NCBI GenBank assembly: GCA_002419585.1 | Contig: DIGJ01000024.1 | Coordinates: 62,001-126,000 of the forward strand | Source: Lachnoclostridium sp. UBA5725 | Lineage (GTDB): Bacteria > Bacillota > Clostridia > Lachnospirales > Lachnospiraceae | Length of the DNA stretch: 64,000 nt | Direction: 5' to 3' | In this document: piece after piece, positions 19,201 to 27,454 of the stretch | Numbering within the stretch: the stretch's first letter is position 1 | Layout of the letters: each line of letters begins with the position of its first letter | Made by a program: the position numbers and the translations under genes | The notes under the pieces: model-generated | Told to the model about the DNA's origin: nothing | Database searches by the model: none | What the model saw: the letters and a program-made list of their open reading frames with translations, nothing else

Positions 19201-19850
19201 ATCGGATATCGATCAACATTTATATCTATTTTACCATTGGATGACAGTAATGATATATCCCCACTGCTCCAAATTCCAATATCACCGGTTATTGAAATAT
19301 TACCACTTGTTTCAATTGATATTAGATCATCTCCACTACCGACAATTGATGGTGCACTCTTCGAATAAAGCTCGATATCTCCCGTTCCAGTCATGGTAAG
19401 TGCCGATCCTGCGTCAATCATAATTCCTACCTTATTACCAATACCAGTTTCCTTATTACCAAAGCGAATTCCATTTGTTCCGACTACTATATTTGCCACC
19501 GTGTTATTCCCAATAGTAAGTGGTGATGTACCATCGATCTGGATGTCAAGGTTATCAAGCATAATGGTGGAACCTTCTGCCTGACCATTTACTGTAATCG
19601 TGTTATTCGCATCTGTTGAAGTTCCCGTTATGACATAATTGCCCGTGTATGGCACTTCCTCTGTTCCTCCAAAAGCTGTATATCCAGTACTTGTAATCGT
19701 AATTGATCCTTTTGATATATCAAGTTCCTTTGTATTGGTCTCTTCTGCTTGTGCATATATCGTTGATTTGAATCCTTGTGAAGATACGGTACCCACAATG
19801 AGTACCACCGCTATCAGTAAGGATATTGCCTTGTTCCATCTTTTCATCAT
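16230..19850 (-). CDS. Large secreted surface protein with beta-helical, InlB-type and Ig-like regions
   Basis: A 1206-residue exported protein. The signal peptide (MMKRWNKAISLLIAVVLIVG and on to QAEE) is followed by about 600 residues of short beta repeats (GDIELYSKS, GNISITGDI, GDISLLSSN, GGTIEIRDG, GGSINIHD) that suggest a right-handed beta-helix; parts resemble the Cthe_2159-type carbohydrate-binding family (inference). Residues of the form VSFESDGGTKVADQI ... SGYTFLDWYKD ... LYAKW form one Listeria-Bacteroides (InlB B) repeat. A charged region and a final Ig-like (Big_2-type) domain ending KKAGTATITVTA close it. There is no LPXTG or SLH motif, so attachment is unclear. The start at 19850 has AGAGAGG eight bases upstream. 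It follows the next gene by 54 bases and probably shares its transcript. Confidence 0.72.
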   Translation of the reverse strand: MMKRWNKAISLLIAVVLIVGTVSSQGFKSTIYAQAEETNTKELDISKGSITITSTGYTAFGGTEEVPYTGNYVITGTSTDANNTITVNGQAEGSTIMLDNLDIQIDGTSPLTIGNNTVANIVVGTNGIRFGNKETGIGNKVGIMIDAGSALTMTGTGDIELYSKSAPSIVGSGDDLISIETSGNISITGDIGIWSSGDISLLSSNGKIDINVDRYPIYGKNITAEAKQGIYFNSKNLVGLTAKGSVSLTSKEGSVSISTEAEGNYQTVSYDNQLVIQAQKDITVSGSGICIQTNPSSSAKMNSAAGGIHITSNFTSVAVLYDLAVSAPTGGVYLSNKAKPEDAPIVYGTLSVAEGTTCHLSGGIDNMSYAADGTIDRIQATLGKTIDLENCTTKTSGFGYSWDPDQHILTLNNLDLNVASGHGIILPADVEVTVVVTGKNQITVTEDPQVGIVGWNNKITLLGEGELSISGSKYFGSGINCEELVISSGIYNVSGYYGIIADSISILDGKFIISGEAVGLKTNKDIKISGGTIEIRDGQTGIGASGDVIISGGSINIHDTSRGISIGDGDFTMNGGNLNINCKYFGLYTRYDIATGKGKIRFLNGNCTVNAEETAIFSRINNETNTINVPSNIEVNTKNLTLSGGTLTSSEWSKYIDSYWAWNTFHDSEEVRVIMGISLDTMKVEGASNKIVIQPINACQVSFESDGGTKVADQIVAKGTKITKPSQPERSGYTFLDWYKDADFATVWDFDKDIVTKDTTLYAKWKQDESGSIIAIPDATLTPVASTTENKDGSKTTTKTTTTTKRDGSTVIKKEEITKDRNQQIISQSQTIEVKAKDGSAVSVVIEQNANGIVTSVNGLLDLKEKDIKVADNVALIKVTVPEEIIKTAVGETEGKTGSKAGKIALSVNLKSEEMKEQLSKKEIKEVKVQLTLPESISKEEDISLSSIVLPKEILEEAKEKGKIVNVIIDRADGSKISWNYNPSTMKNTSKNMQDANLLVDTKTTENLLKSSKNSIKGVVVDVKQEGVLPGFAKLRVYVAGNYEKTGIKAGSRVYLYDYSEITKTFLELPTMNYKVDGEGYITIDVSHGSQYIVLPAKLNDDNVSSLLEQISVKKEIKMTVKGNNSAGSVQVSLTDIFVSVKKFSKEANPATAEIKLTYKSSNKKVVTVSSTGKLKAKKAGTATITVTAKLADGTKKTFKETVLIK

Positions 19851-19904
19851 TATAAAATCCTCTCTTAGTATCATTACTCTTGATTCTTATTCGTGCCATA
19901 TTTT

Positions 19905-22436
19905 CTAATCTGCTGTGTACCCCACTCCATACACTCCAAGACGGTCCGTAATGAAAACTATGCTGCCGCTCGCTTCATCATAAGAAGAATTAACGACCTT
20001 TACAGCCTTTCCTTTTTCATTTATATAGACCGCATACAGATTACCGGTAGTTTCGTTTTCCTTTGGTGTATAGGGAATGGAAAGTGTAACACTGCTACTT
20101 TTAAATTTACTTACTTTCACTGTCTTTCCATTCTTACTATAACCAAGCGTCATCTTGTACACAGGTCTCTTACCAATAAGGGCTTTTGACTCTTTGGAAA
20201 GTTCAGTGACCGGAGTAATGTGAATGGTTACATCCGTACTTTTCTCTTTGATTTCTTTTAGTACATTCAAATCGAACCGAATCGTAAAGAGACCGTCCTC
20301 TACCTCGAACTGCTCTACCTTAGATTTGGCCAACTGATTGATTACTGACTTCTTTAGTACAATATCGAGCGATTTCGTATTCTTCGAATGTTGCAGTTGA
20401 AGCGTAACTCCGATTCCGTGTTCCGTTCCTTCCTTATCTTTTGTTTCTTCTTCTGCCTTTTTTATGGTATCCTTTATGGTTTTCAAAAGAACCTTCAGTG
20501 TTGCTTTTCCTTTCTTATCAACGGTCGGTGTCAGACTGGCAGTAGCAATGACCGAATGTTCTTCGTTCTTTTCCGGCTGTTGAATAACAGATGTAGTGCC
20601 AGAATATCCACCATACCAATTTATTGCCACTGTGATTATAGCAGTACCCTTTTTCGTCGTATCTGCTACCGAAATTGCCGTTACGGTAAGCGTTCCTGCT
20701 GTTTCATCTGCGGCTACTATAAGCACTCCATTTGCATCTATTGTAGTTCCAGGTCTTCCACCCATCACGCCCCATGTCACATCCTTATTGAAACTACCTG
20801 TTCCAGTCACACTTGCAGAAAATCTATACGCCGCACCTCTTGTCAAAGTGGCTGTATCCGGACTGACTGTCACACCGGATATCACAGGCAAATTAGGTAA
20901 AGCCGTTACCGTAATTGGCACTGTTACATCCACGCTGTCCTTTCCGTCACTGACGGTAACCATGACCCACGTAGAACCTTCTGCTATACCAGTTACTTCC
21001 ACCAGACCACCAACAAGGATTGCGGAGGCGGTCGATGTATTCGGTTCGGATACTATTTTAATAATACTAAGCATATCACCATCTGCATCCTCTGCAATAT
21101 CAGAGGCAGCGAAGGAGATCGAACTTCCGGAAGCTAGCTTTTGCTCCGTCACCATGCTCTTTGCCGTCGGTACGTTGTTTGCAGGTGCTTCGCTTACGGT
21201 AATTATAGCAGTGCCTTTTTTTGTCGTATCTGCTGTCGAAGTAGCCGTAACAGTAAGCGTTGCTGCTGTTTCGTCTGCTGCCACTGTAAGCTCTCCATTT
21301 GCATCTATCGTAGTTCCAGAATTTCCTCCCTCGACACTCCAGGTCACTTCCTTATTGAAACTCCCTGTTCCCGTTACTGTGGAAGTAAAGGTCTGCTTTG
21401 AGCCCTTTACCAAGGTCACCGTATTCGGACTGACTGTCACATTTGACACGCTATCTGGAGTGTTCACAGTGGCACCCGATGGAAGCACCGCTTTATATGC
21501 TTCTACCGTTCCCGTTGGAACCGTAAATGTAAGATTGGTTATTTCTGCAAATGCATCTGCCCCAATCGTTGGAGGTGTGCTTTCCAGAAAAGTAACACTT
21601 GACAGTGGAGAACAATACCCAAATGCGGACCCTCCAATTCTAATTACTCCTGCGGGTATCGTGATTTCCTGCAACGCAGTTTTATAAAATGTACTAAACC
21701 CAATTGTTTCCAGTTTTGAATTCTCTGCAAACGATACTTTAGTCAGATTCGAACATTCTTGAAATGCGTTGTCATTAATTGTTTTTACGCTTTCAGGAAT
21801 GGTGATGCTTCCTGTCAGACCACTTAATTGAAACGTACACTCCCCAATTGTTTCTAGCTTTGAATTTTCTGCAAAGGTTATCTGTGTCAGTTTCTCACAT
21901 CGATCAAATGCAAAGTCCCCAAGACTTGTTACTCCTGCGGGTATTGTAATTTCCTGCAAAGCAGAATCATAATCAAACGCAGCGTATCCAATCGTTGTTA
22001 GCTGTGAATTTTCCCCTATTATCACCTTGGTCAACGCTGTGCAACCATTAAATGCCTCATTCCCAATGCTTGTTACTCCAGCAGGTATCGTAATAATCTC
22101 CAATGCTGAGTGGCCATAGAATGCGCTTTCTGCAATTTCAGTTACTGTATAAATAATACCATTATGTGTCACCGTCTCCGGAATATCATATACTGTTCCA
22201 TTATAATAATTACGCACGACTGCTACCGTTCCAGTATTGGCAGTACCCTCCTCGGTCAATACCTTAAAACGTAATCCACTTCCACTGTCATTAAATGTCT
22301 CTCCAACACTGGCAAATGCCGATATCGGAATCATCGTACTTACCAGTAAACAGCATAAGATTACACACAGTAACCTTTGTATTACTTTCTTGTTCCTGTT
22401 TTTCCTCATTTCTTTCCTTATTCTTAATTCTTTCAC
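19905..22436 (-). CDS. Secreted BspA-type leucine-rich-repeat protein with Ig-like repeats
   Basis: An 843-residue exported protein. A GTG start at 22436 sits seven bases after AGGAGG; the signal peptide spans roughly residues 18-43. Residues about 80-320 hold six or seven BspA-like (LRR_5) repeats of the form LQEITIPAGVTSIGNEAF and LTKVSFAENSKLETIG, ending with a partial repeat. Two nearly identical Ig-like (Big_2) units follow (TVTGTGSFNKEVTWSVEGG and SVTGTGSFNKDVTWGVMGG), separated by a cadherin-like stretch with DADGDMLSI. The last 230 residues are a unique beta-rich region. BspA repeats mediate adhesion to host or polymer surfaces in other bacteria; the role here is unknown. No sortase signal is seen. 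Confidence 0.78.
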   Translation of the reverse strand: MKELRIRKEMRKNRNKKVIQRLLCVILCCLLVSTMIPISAFASVGETFNDSGSGLRFKVLTEEGTANTGTVAVVRNYYNGTVYDIPETVTHNGIIYTVTEIAESAFYGHSALEIITIPAGVTSIGNEAFNGCTALTKVIIGENSQLTTIGYAAFDYDSALQEITIPAGVTSLGDFAFDRCEKLTQITFAENSKLETIGECTFQLSGLTGSITIPESVKTINDNAFQECSNLTKVSFAENSKLETIGFSTFYKTALQEITIPAGVIRIGGSAFGYCSPLSSVTFLESTPPTIGADAFAEITNLTFTVPTGTVEAYKAVLPSGATVNTPDSVSNVTVSPNTVTLVKGSKQTFTSTVTGTGSFNKEVTWSVEGGNSGTTIDANGELTVAADETAATLTVTATSTADTTKKGTAIITVSEAPANNVPTAKSMVTEQKLASGSSISFAASDIAEDADGDMLSIIKIVSEPNTSTASAILVGGLVEVTGIAEGSTWVMVTVSDGKDSVDVTVPITVTALPNLPVISGVTVSPDTATLTRGAAYRFSASVTGTGSFNKDVTWGVMGGRPGTTIDANGVLIVAADETAGTLTVTAISVADTTKKGTAIITVAINWYGGYSGTTSVIQQPEKNEEHSVIATASLTPTVDKKGKATLKVLLKTIKDTIKKAEEETKDKEGTEHGIGVTLQLQHSKNTKSLDIVLKKSVINQLAKSKVEQFEVEDGLFTIRFDLNVLKEIKEKSTDVTIHITPVTELSKESKALIGKRPVYKMTLGYSKNGKTVKVSKFKSSSVTLSIPYTPKENETTGNLYAVYINEKGKAVKVVNSSYDEASGSIVFITDRLGVYGVGYTAD
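20634..20875. repeat. Ig-like repeat unit, DNA copy A
   Basis: This 242-base stretch, within the LRR gene, is clearly related at the DNA level to 21201-21444 over its whole length. It encodes the second Ig-like unit. Confidence 0.75.
21201..21444. repeat. Ig-like repeat unit, DNA copy B
   Basis: The partner of 20634-20875. DNA similarity this strong indicates recent tandem duplication or gene conversion of the domain, with an unrelated 325-base segment between the copies. Confidence 0.75.
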
Positions 22437-22468
22437 TCATCTTCCTCCTAATATTAATATACTTTGCT

Positions 22469-22708
22469 TCAATCCTTTTCCCTTTGAGCCAGCTCAAAAA
22501 GCTCCGTAACGGAAATCTCCGTCAGTTCGTTCCAGTACACACGATCGCAGTCCGTCTTTGCCTGCAAGAACAAATCATCCTTAAGCAGCTGACAAAAGCG
22601 CGTGGTCTTTACTTTTTCTGATAAATCCAGTATGACGGTGTTCCCATTGTTAAATCCTACCTTAAGCTGATAATCTTCCATAGGCTCTACCGCCGTGACC
22701 TTTGGCAT
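22469..22708 (-). CDS. DUF2442-like small protein
   Basis: A 79-residue protein with the DUF2442 pattern: a short beta-strand opening (VTAVEPMEDYQLKVGFNNG), ILDLSE, then a helix with FCQLLKDDLFLQAK and the ending VYWNELTEISVTELFEL. The molecular function of DUF2442 is not established; members are often found beside DUF4160 proteins in toxin-antitoxin-like pairs, but no DUF4160 gene is present here. It has AGGAGGAAG seven bases before ATG and lies 32 bases upstream of the LRR surface gene, so it may be cotranscribed with it. Confidence 0.75.
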   Translation of the reverse strand: MPKVTAVEPMEDYQLKVGFNNGNTVILDLSEKVKTTRFCQLLKDDLFLQAKTDCDRVYWNELTEISVTELFELAQREKD

Positions 22709-22740
22709 AGAACTTCCTCCTGTTAATTCTTAAATTTAAA

Positions 22741-22771
22741 AAATCCATCCTACAAATTATAAGATGGATTT
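22741..22771 (-). terminator. Terminator downstream of the LuxR remnant
   Basis: Minus-strand hairpin AAATCCATC / GATGGATTT followed by TTTAAATTT, 70 bases past the stop of the LuxR-type fragment and upstream of the DUF2442 gene. Confidence 0.65.
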
Positions 22772-22841
22772 CCATACATTTCTATTACCCACTGGGTATT
22801 TTTGTTGGTAATGGTTGAAATGTTTTGTCACACCGTAACAT

Positions 22842-23204
22842 TTATTTCTCGGTAAACATTTCTTTTGTAAGCAGTACACGGGAGTTTATTCCAAGCTTTG
22901 CAAACAGGCTTTTCATCTCTGCCTTCACGGTATTGGGTGAAATAAAAAGAGCTTCTGCGATTTCACGGTTGTTACCACCGTCCACCGCTAATAAGCCAAT
23001 CTGACACTCACATGGAGTCAGATTTGGTACCTCCTTAGTAAAACATGCACTCTTTATCATTTCCACTGACTTTTGATAAGAAACATACGCCTTTTGTATC
23101 TGCCAGATAAACTCTGCGTACTTATGTTTGCCTGAAAGTCTAGTAAGTACCAGCTCAATCTCCCTGGTATTTTCTACAAACGGCAGAATCAAACCATCCT
23201 GCAT
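22842..23204 (-). pseudogene. C-terminal remnant of a MalT/LuxR-type regulator
   Basis: A 120-residue frame whose second half is a LuxR helix-turn-helix: LTPCECQIGLLAVDGGNNREIAEALFISPNTVKAEMKSLFAKLGI. The first half (GLILPFVENTREIELVLTRL) matches the segment that precedes the HTH in large MalT-like ATP-dependent regulators, which normally have about 800 residues. There is no good ribosome site before the first ATG, and an unrelated gene ends six bases upstream. The 5' part of the regulator is therefore most likely deleted. A freestanding, translated HTH protein cannot be excluded. Confidence 0.65.
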
Positions 23205-23210
23205 CGCCTA

Positions 23211-24596
23211 TTAATCTTGTGTTCTGGTTACCCGCCATATAACTCCAGTATTTGGTATAAACGCATCGGGGTTATCTAATATATTCATTCCCATATCTAC
23301 TATATACATTGCAGCATCAGGACCAAATAGTACGTGTGTCAGCCTTTCAAATCCCCCTCCGTTCGAAATTGTTGCTGAAAATCCAGTTTTGTTAATTGCA
23401 AATGTACTAATCGTTCTAGTTTTCATATCAATTTTCGAAATTCTATGACCTGCACTAGCATAGGGACTAGCTTCTCCCAATTTTGAATATACAGTACTAC
23501 CATATTCTGCAATATAAACATCCCCATATGGACCGAAATCTATATTATTGTTAAAATCAAAACCTCTTAAGGTGGAATTGGAAGGAAAAGATACATACGG
23601 TTTTGGAGGAATATTCGGATGATTTTTCAGCAATAGAGACGGTGGAACCCCATTGCTTGGTACAAATCTTGGCAATGTAATTTCTTCCCCACCAGAATAA
23701 TCTGGCCAACCATACCATAATTTCGGTGTTACATAGAAAAAATCATCGGTAGCATTACCGATTGGTCTGCTTCCTACGGGTTTATACCCATTATTTGTGG
23801 TAAACAGTTCTCCGCTTAAATTAAATTTTAAATAAGTAGGATTCCGGAAGCCCCAGGCAACTTGTTCTAGATCGGAACCATCAAGATTAGCTCTTATTAT
23901 ACTTCCGGAAGCTTTTGTATATTTTTTCCTGACTTCAAAGGGTACATTCGAAATACCATAAGGGGAAAAAGCGCCAGTTACCGCTATATCATTTTGTAGT
24001 GATTCTGTAAATATATTATTGGTATCAAAGTTTTGACCATAAAGCATAATATAATCGCCAGGATAATCGCAAAGCAGCGGCGACTCAGATACCCATACAT
24101 TATCATTTCCAACGACACCGGAATTGGTAACGGTACCCTGACCAAAATAAATTTTATTATCAGGCGAAAAAGTAACAGGACTATTATAATAATCACCATT
24201 GCTTGGAAGTCCTGCTACGATATTCTCTCTTTTTCCATCTTTATATATTTTTGTAACATAACCTCTATGCGATACATAAATTACATCGTTTAAGTAGTTG
24301 ATTCCAGATATAGGAATATTAAAATTTTCGGCAATTACTTCATATTTGTTATCCGTAAACTTTAGAATTCTGGGATTTCCCGAAGCAAATCCAGATTCTG
24401 CAATCAGAAGATTCCCACCCTCATCAAACACGATTCCACTGGGAGCATTGAAACCATATAAATATGCTTCAATGCGATAACCTTTGACGATATAAATATC
24501 AGAGGGATCTAGTTTTCTTTCATAGTTACCTGTATTTTGATCATAATTATATAGATAGAATTCGCTATTATTATACTGAAACATAAATTGCACCAT
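23211..24596 (-). CDS. Sorbosone/glucose-dehydrogenase-like beta-propeller protein
   Basis: A 461-residue protein resembling the PQQ-dependent glucose/sorbosone dehydrogenase beta-propeller group. Blade-like segments are GFNAPSGIVFDEGGNLLIAES, GLPSNGDYYNSPVTFSPDNK, WGFRNPTYLKFNLSGELFTT and FDFNNNIDFGPYGDVYIAEYG; the last motif is typical of this family. It has no signal peptide, unusual for the group, and no good ribosome site before ATG 24596 or 24584, so the 5' end may be lost. It directly abuts a truncated LuxR gene, which suggests that it arrived by rearrangement. Oxidoreductase activity and cofactor are unproven. Confidence 0.62.
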   Translation of the reverse strand: MVQFMFQYNNSEFYLYNYDQNTGNYERKLDPSDIYIVKGYRIEAYLYGFNAPSGIVFDEGGNLLIAESGFASGNPRILKFTDNKYEVIAENFNIPISGINYLNDVIYVSHRGYVTKIYKDGKRENIVAGLPSNGDYYNSPVTFSPDNKIYFGQGTVTNSGVVGNDNVWVSESPLLCDYPGDYIMLYGQNFDTNNIFTESLQNDIAVTGAFSPYGISNVPFEVRKKYTKASGSIIRANLDGSDLEQVAWGFRNPTYLKFNLSGELFTTNNGYKPVGSRPIGNATDDFFYVTPKLWYGWPDYSGGEEITLPRFVPSNGVPPSLLLKNHPNIPPKPYVSFPSNSTLRGFDFNNNIDFGPYGDVYIAEYGSTVYSKLGEASPYASAGHRISKIDMKTRTISTFAINKTGFSATISNGGGFERLTHVLFGPDAAMYIVDMGMNILDNPDAFIPNTGVIWRVTRTQD

Positions 24597-24689
24597 GATA
24601 ATTCATTAATATAATATATTCTAGCATATGCGTTTTATTATATAATTACAAACTCGGAGAACCAATTATGATTCTCTAACAATAAGTAG

Positions 24690-26684
24690 TTATCTCCCGC
24701 TTTCCGACCGTATGGTTTCAATAATATTTTGATTATCAAGTTTATGTGCGGCATATCTTGTAGTGCTCCAAGTTATAAAAAATACCACCATTACACACAG
24801 TAATATGGCAAGCCATGGCAGCTTATATGGTATTGGGAACATCGATCGGATGGGTAAATTGATAAAACAAGTGACTGCAATTCCAATCGGAAGACCATAT
24901 AAAAGAGCTTTGACCGTACACAATATGCTTTCATAATTCAGCATCCGTCTTAGACTTTCCGGCGTCATACCAACACTTTTTAGCACTGCAAATTCTCGCG
25001 AACGCATCAAGACATTGGTTGATAATGTACTGATGACATTTGTAAGTCCAATCAGCATGAGCAGTACAACAAAGCTGTACATAAATACAGAAACCAAGGC
25101 AATGGCGATATTCATCACTTTCATATAATCGTTGATTTTATATACACGTGTATTAAACCCTTCCTCCATATAAGAGGAATCTGCATCACTTGGGAATGAA
25201 TCCTCTAGTATCCTGTTTGAATATTCTATAAAACGGCCTATGTTCGTAGGTGCGCAATACCAAGAGTAGCCTCGAACCATGGCTCGCGGTAAGATCAGGC
25301 GAACAGGATTCGTATTCGCGTAAAAAAGCTCCTTCGGAATTTCCTCCTGCGTTAATATACCTTGTATTGGCATTTCCAAGGTGCTTCCATCTGCTTTTAC
25401 AAGATTAACTTCTTTTATTGTGGATGAGAAGGGTTCCAGATTCACTTCTTCTCCAAAGTCATTATAGCGGTAATGATTCAACAAAATAGTAGAACCAAGC
25501 GGAATATTTGCTTTCTGGCAGAGCTTTGCATAATTCTCCTGATCCAGCGTGATTATCTCCACCTCAAGCTCATCTGTTCGTTGTTCCTCATCTTCTAAAG
25601 CATCCCGCATCTGAGCAGAAATCAATGTCTGAGGTAAAACTGCATAATATGTATCCAAATCATTCCCTATTCCAAATATGCTCGTATTCTCAAATTCTTC
25701 CAGCTTTTGTTTCACGCTATTCCCGCATTCACTATCGATCGGATGCAAAAATGTAGTTTCTTTTCTACCCGTCACTTTATTGATATCCCTTGTATACGCA
25801 GAGATATACTCGGATATAACGGTCTGATCCACATCCGGGGATATAACGTCTTCTATTGCGCTGGCCTGATTGCCTAGTTCACCAAGTCCAATGAACAAAA
25901 TCACTCCAACCGAAAGAGAAATCACCGTAGCACGAAAATTACGGTGGTTGCGTTTGATGTTCTTGGCAGCCAATGTTCCCTCAAAGCCAAAAATCTTATC
26001 CACCAAAGGACTTGTGTGCACCTGCTTTCTGTCTATCTTTATCTCATTCGCTCCGCGAATACAGTCAATTGCAGGAACTTTTGCTGCCTTATGTGCCGGA
26101 AACCAAGCAGAGAACAGCACCGTCAAAAAGCAAATGCTCGCAGACAAAAGCAAGGCCTGCCACGAAAATACAAATTCTAGGGACAGGTTGATTTCATTAA
26201 TCATGATATGGGCTAAGTCGTTCAAATCATCTAGAGAATGATTTGCAACACGGATTCCACCAAAAGCCAGGAGTAAGCCTAATCCAATTCCTACCGGAAT
26301 GCCAATTGCACAAAGTAGTACACTCTCGTACATAACCGTATCTGTGATTTGCTTTTTAGTTGCACCGGTACATTTCATAATACCAAACTGCGTGACTCTC
26401 TCCTGTGCACTGATTCGAAAGACATTAGAAACTACAGTGACAGACATGGCAAAAATGATGATTCCAAAAATAGACGCTGGAATCATCAATAATACCAAAT
26501 AGCTTTTACCATACAGTCCATAATTTTCACCCAAAAAATTAACAATCATGGCATTACCACTCGCTACAAAGCTATATACAGCCGTTGTCAAAGCGGCAGA
26601 TAGAGCAATCGCAATCAAAGTCCATAGCGTTCGGGAACGATTAATTTTCAGTTGACTATACGCTAATTTTGCAGTTATTTTCAT
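24690..26684 (-). CDS. BceB-type ABC permease with large outer loop
   Basis: A 664-residue FtsX/MacB-superfamily permease with about ten helices. The order is one helix (17-37), a block of three (55-205), two more up to about 270, then a roughly 240-residue outside loop (about 275-515), and three final helices. This large loop between the last two helix groups is the mark of BceB-type transporters, which protect against cell-wall-active antimicrobial peptides and signal to a partner kinase. It overlaps the ATPase gene by four bases (ATGA) and is its partner. The peptide recognised is unknown. The start at 26684 follows GAGGTGATGA. Confidence 0.82.
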   Translation of the reverse strand: MKITAKLAYSQLKINRSRTLWTLIAIALSAALTTAVYSFVASGNAMIVNFLGENYGLYGKSYLVLLMIPASIFGIIIFAMSVTVVSNVFRISAQERVTQFGIMKCTGATKKQITDTVMYESVLLCAIGIPVGIGLGLLLAFGGIRVANHSLDDLNDLAHIMINEINLSLEFVFSWQALLLSASICFLTVLFSAWFPAHKAAKVPAIDCIRGANEIKIDRKQVHTSPLVDKIFGFEGTLAAKNIKRNHRNFRATVISLSVGVILFIGLGELGNQASAIEDVISPDVDQTVISEYISAYTRDINKVTGRKETTFLHPIDSECGNSVKQKLEEFENTSIFGIGNDLDTYYAVLPQTLISAQMRDALEDEEQRTDELEVEIITLDQENYAKLCQKANIPLGSTILLNHYRYNDFGEEVNLEPFSSTIKEVNLVKADGSTLEMPIQGILTQEEIPKELFYANTNPVRLILPRAMVRGYSWYCAPTNIGRFIEYSNRILEDSFPSDADSSYMEEGFNTRVYKINDYMKVMNIAIALVSVFMYSFVVLLMLIGLTNVISTLSTNVLMRSREFAVLKSVGMTPESLRRMLNYESILCTVKALLYGLPIGIAVTCFINLPIRSMFPIPYKLPWLAILLCVMVVFFITWSTTRYAAHKLDNQNIIETIRSESGR

Positions 26685-27364
26685 GACTTCATCACCTCGT
26701 CTGCAAGAATCTTCCCATCTCCAAGGGTAATAATACGATCTGCCTGCAACGCTATTTTTTCATCATGCGTAATAAGAAGCAACGTTTGATGACAGCTTCT
26801 GTTTGCAAACTTTAAAAGATCTATGATTTCACGGCTTGTCCTGCTATCTAAGTTGCCGGTGGGTTCATCCGCAAGTATAAATGCAGGGTCATTAATCATG
26901 GCTCTGCCCACAGACACCCTTTGCTGTTGACCACCCGATAATTCACTCGGCAAATGCTTTGCACGTTCGGAAAGTCCTATCATACCCATAATCGAGGAAA
27001 GCTTATCCTTGTCATCCCCTCGATTGTCCAGCAAACGAGGCAGCATGATATTTTCTTCTGTTGTAAGTGTGGGAATTAAGTTATAAAACTGATAAATCAT
27101 TCCAATATTTCGACGACGGAAAATTGCAAGTTGACTTTCACTCAACTTGAAAATTTCCTTTTCGTCAATGATGACACTTCCAGAGGATGGTCTATCAATT
27201 CCCCCTATTAAATTCATGAGTGTGGATTTGCCCGAACCCGATGCACCGATGATGGCCACAAATTCTCCTTTGTTAACGCTGAAGCTTACATTATCCAAGG
27301 CTGTAACCTTTGTATCTTTATTGCCATATATTTTTGTAAGTCCTTTGACCTCTAATACAGCCAT
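26681..27364 (-). CDS. BceA-type ABC transporter ATPase
   Basis: A 227-residue ATPase of the MacB/LolD/BceA group. Walker A is GASGSGKST (residues 39-47), the signature LSGGQQQRVSVGRA, Walker B FILADEPTGNLD, and a His switch in LLITHDEK. AGGGAGG lies upstream of ATG 27364. It overlaps the permease gene by four bases and forms the ABC half of a Bce-type peptide-detoxification module. The promoter with direct repeats at 27395-27427 suggests control by the response regulator at 28269. Confidence 0.88.
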   Translation of the reverse strand: MAVLEVKGLTKIYGNKDTKVTALDNVSFSVNKGEFVAIIGASGSGKSTLMNLIGGIDRPSSGSVIIDEKEIFKLSESQLAIFRRRNIGMIYQFYNLIPTLTTEENIMLPRLLDNRGDDKDKLSSIMGMIGLSERAKHLPSELSGGQQQRVSVGRAMINDPAFILADEPTGNLDSRTSREIIDLLKFANRSCHQTLLLITHDEKIALQADRIITLGDGKILADEVMKS

Positions 27365-27394
27365 TTTTTCTTCCTCCCTAAATTTAATAAAAAC

Positions 27395-27427
27395 ATTATA
27401 ACAAGTGAAAGTGACTGCTCAGTGACT
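27395..27427 (-). promoter_or_regulatory. Regulated promoter of the Bce-like ABC operon with direct-repeat operator
   Basis: Minus strand: -10 TATAAT (27395-27400) lacks a good -35 hexamer at the usual distance. In that place, two copies of AGTGACT (as read on the plus strand, 27410-27416 and 27421-27427) lie 11 bases apart, one helical turn. Tandem sites on one DNA face at the -35 position are typical of OmpR-family activators, so the regulator at 28269-28937 is the likely binder. Confidence 0.6.
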
Positions 27428-27454
27428 ATGGAACATTTAAAAATGACAATTTAT

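Noticed and set aside
20596..21687. A 363-codon open frame on the plus strand
   Set aside because: It runs antisense to the Ig-like repeats of the LRR gene, has no ribosome site, and its repetitive Val/Pro/Thr composition mirrors the complementary codons.
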